Of a stretch of 5,737 bases of DNA, positions 5,008 to 5,737 are shown piece after piece. The stretch covers positions 1 to 5,737 of the forward strand of contig JAKSCF010000669.1 in NCBI GenBank assembly GCA_022360735.1, written 5' to 3'. Numbering within the stretch: position 1 is the stretch's first letter; every line of letters begins with the position of its first letter. Origin of the DNA: Clostridia bacterium (GTDB taxonomy: Bacteria > Bacillota_A > Clostridia > Peptostreptococcales > JAAYPU01). A program made the position numbers and the translations under genes. A model generated the notes under the pieces. The model searched no databases. It had not been told where the DNA came from and saw only the letters and a list, made by a program, of their open reading frames with translations.

Positions 5008-5503
5008 TTACAAACTATCCTTTACGGGATTATTTTTCTTGTTTGTATTTGCTGGCTCACCCGTAAACGGGTCTATATACTCTTGCAAACTTATTTGGTC
5101 TGGAAGTTATACCTTCCTGTAACTGGTTTCTTATATATTTTTCAATTGCCTTCTTATTTCTTCCTACAGTATCTACATAATAGCTTTTACACCAAAACTG
5201 CCCATTTCCATATTTATATTTTAAATTCGCATGCCTATCAAAAATCAGTAGTGAGCTTTTCCCTTTAAATACCCCATAAAACTTGATACACTCATTTTAG
5301 GTGGTATTGATACTGGTATGTATATGGTCTTTACATGCATTTGATTCTATTATCTCAACACTCTTATACTCACAAAGTTTTCTTATAATTTTGCCTATAT
5401 CTTCTTTTATCTTTCCGTATATTATCTGCCCTCTGTATTTTGGTGCAAATACTATATGGTACTTGCATTTCCATTTCGTATGTGCTAATGTGTTATTATT
5501 CAT
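5008..5503 (-). pseudogene. tnpA: IS200-type Y1 transposase TnpA, three frameshifts
   Basis: The ATG at 5503-5501 follows GAGGAG (5515-5520). The first 62 codons (MNNNTLAHTKWKCKYHIVFA, PKYRGQIIYGK, then NACKDHIH) are the canonical start of IS200 transposase, including the HUH motif at His60 and His62. About two bases are then missing at 5312-5317, so this frame stops at 5299-5297. The correct sequence (VSIPPKMSVSSFMGYLKGK) continues in another frame. One missing A at 5257-5260 restores the original frame for SSLLIFDRHANLKYKYG and SYYVDTVGRNKKAIEKYIRN, the stretch with the probable catalytic tyrosine. One extra base near 5101 shifts it again before SLQEYIDPFTGEPANTNKKN, which ends at the stop 5010-5008. 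With repairs it would encode about 165 residues, the usual family length. It is inactive unless supplied in trans. Confidence 0.9.
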
Positions 5504-5606
5504 ACGGATACTGTCTCCTCTGATTTTTTATTGCGGTTGGCTAAAATCCGCTTTATTTTATCAGTTTGAGGTAGTTGTTTCTACTCATAGCTATAAACTT
5601 TTTAGA

Positions 5607-5627
5607 ACCACCCGGATAGCGGGTGGT
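5607..5627. repeat. IS left-end hairpin (tnpA 5' side)
   Basis: ACCACCCG (5607-5614) and CGGGTGGT (5620-5627) form an 8-bp stem with loop GATAG. It has the same stem sequence as the hairpin at the other end. About 100 bases of leader separate it from the tnpA start, including GCGG/CCGC arms (about 5534-5552) that could fold in the mRNA. Confidence 0.8.
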
Positions 5628-5698
5628 ATTCGATAATATAAAAACACGCGGATAGTTCTGAATATCTTAATTTATGAATATACGTTCGGTTTTAAAGC

Positions 5699-5734
5699 AA
5701 AAAAATAAGACACCCGGTTTTCTAAGTGTCTTAT
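5699..5734 (-). terminator. Intrinsic terminator of a minus-strand gene beyond the right edge
   Basis: ATAAGACAC (5705-5713) pairs with GTGTCTTAT (5726-5734) around a 12-base loop. Read on the minus strand, the stem is followed by a run of seven T (5705-5699). It must serve a gene to the right of the window. The stretch 5640-5698 between it and the IS shows nothing else. Confidence 0.75.
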
Positions 5735-5737
5735 ACA

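Larger units (their letters stand above)
4906..5640 (-). mobile_element. IS200/IS605-family insertion sequence, IS200 group, inactivated
   Basis: A single transposase gene (tnpA, minus strand) is framed by matching subterminal hairpins: ACCACCCGT/ACGGGTGGT at 4912-4932 and ACCACCCG/CGGGTGGT at 5607-5627. There are no long terminal inverted repeats and no visible target duplication. This matches IS200/IS605 elements, which are recognised through end hairpins as single strands. No tnpB follows. The 3' non-coding part (4933-5007) holds further short palindromes, such as GCCCT/AGGGC at 4941-4953 and GCCTTAAGGC at 4968-4977. The exact cleavage points cannot be fixed, so both borders are approximate to about 20 bases. 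Confidence 0.85.

Noticed and set aside
5059..5072. ACCCGTAAACGGGT as a separate hairpin element inside the IS
   Set aside because: It is explained by the coding sequence for DPFTGEP at the end of tnpA.
5301..5636. Plus-strand frame of 111 codons opposite tnpA
   Set aside because: It is antisense to a clearly recognisable transposase and to the IS end hairpin, and has no protein-like features of its own.
1..5737. CRISPR array, tRNA, rRNA, or a recognised defence or toxin-antitoxin system
   Set aside because: No regularly spaced repeats, no tRNA cloverleaf, and no nuclease, toxin or antitoxin family was seen in any frame.

Overview
The window is AT-rich and looks like an accessory region of a Clostridia-type Firmicute. 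Strong GGAGG-like ribosome binding sites, short Lys-rich signal peptides, a copper-amine-oxidase-type 'stalk' protein, an IS200/IS605 remnant and U-tailed hairpin terminators all point that way. This is inference from style; no rRNA or housekeeping marker is present.

Layout, left to right. A minus-strand secreted pair occupies 1-1233: a papain-fold cysteine protease of the C39/C70-like type, followed 16 bp later by a secreted protein of unknown family that runs off the left edge. A gene-poor stretch (1234-1721) lies upstream of the protease. It holds a candidate 27-codon peptide, a plus-strand promoter leading into a 15-bp hairpin (a possible small RNA), and a minus-strand promoter facing it. 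Next, on the minus strand, is a 411-residue cytosolic protein made of two tandem NTF2/SnoaL-like units (1722-2957), preceded by the terminator of the next gene. Region 3093-3795 is a secreted, C-terminally membrane-anchored protein broken by a two-base frameshift in a TA repeat. Region 3828-4035 holds coding-like debris. A G+C-richer island (about 4121-4260) lies between divergent promoters. A plus-strand gene (4411-4905) encodes a small exported protein with a stalk domain and an Ada-like metal-binding tail. Directly behind its stop codon sits an IS200-type element (about 4906-5640) whose tnpA carries three frameshifts. A minus-strand terminator at the right edge ends a gene lying outside the window.

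The genes share an export theme: four of the five non-transposase genes carry a signal peptide or membrane anchor. The most unusual feature is regulatory. Three promoters (minus 4037-4080, plus 4332-4375, minus 1614-1657) have a TTCGACA-type box exactly 31 bases upstream of a TATAAT hexamer, with no normally spaced -35. Two of the boxes match the Spo0A recognition heptamer. Two of the promoter regions also align over 69 ungapped bases (52 identical by hand count), suggesting a duplicated control element. No CRISPR array, tRNA, rRNA or recognisable defence system was seen.
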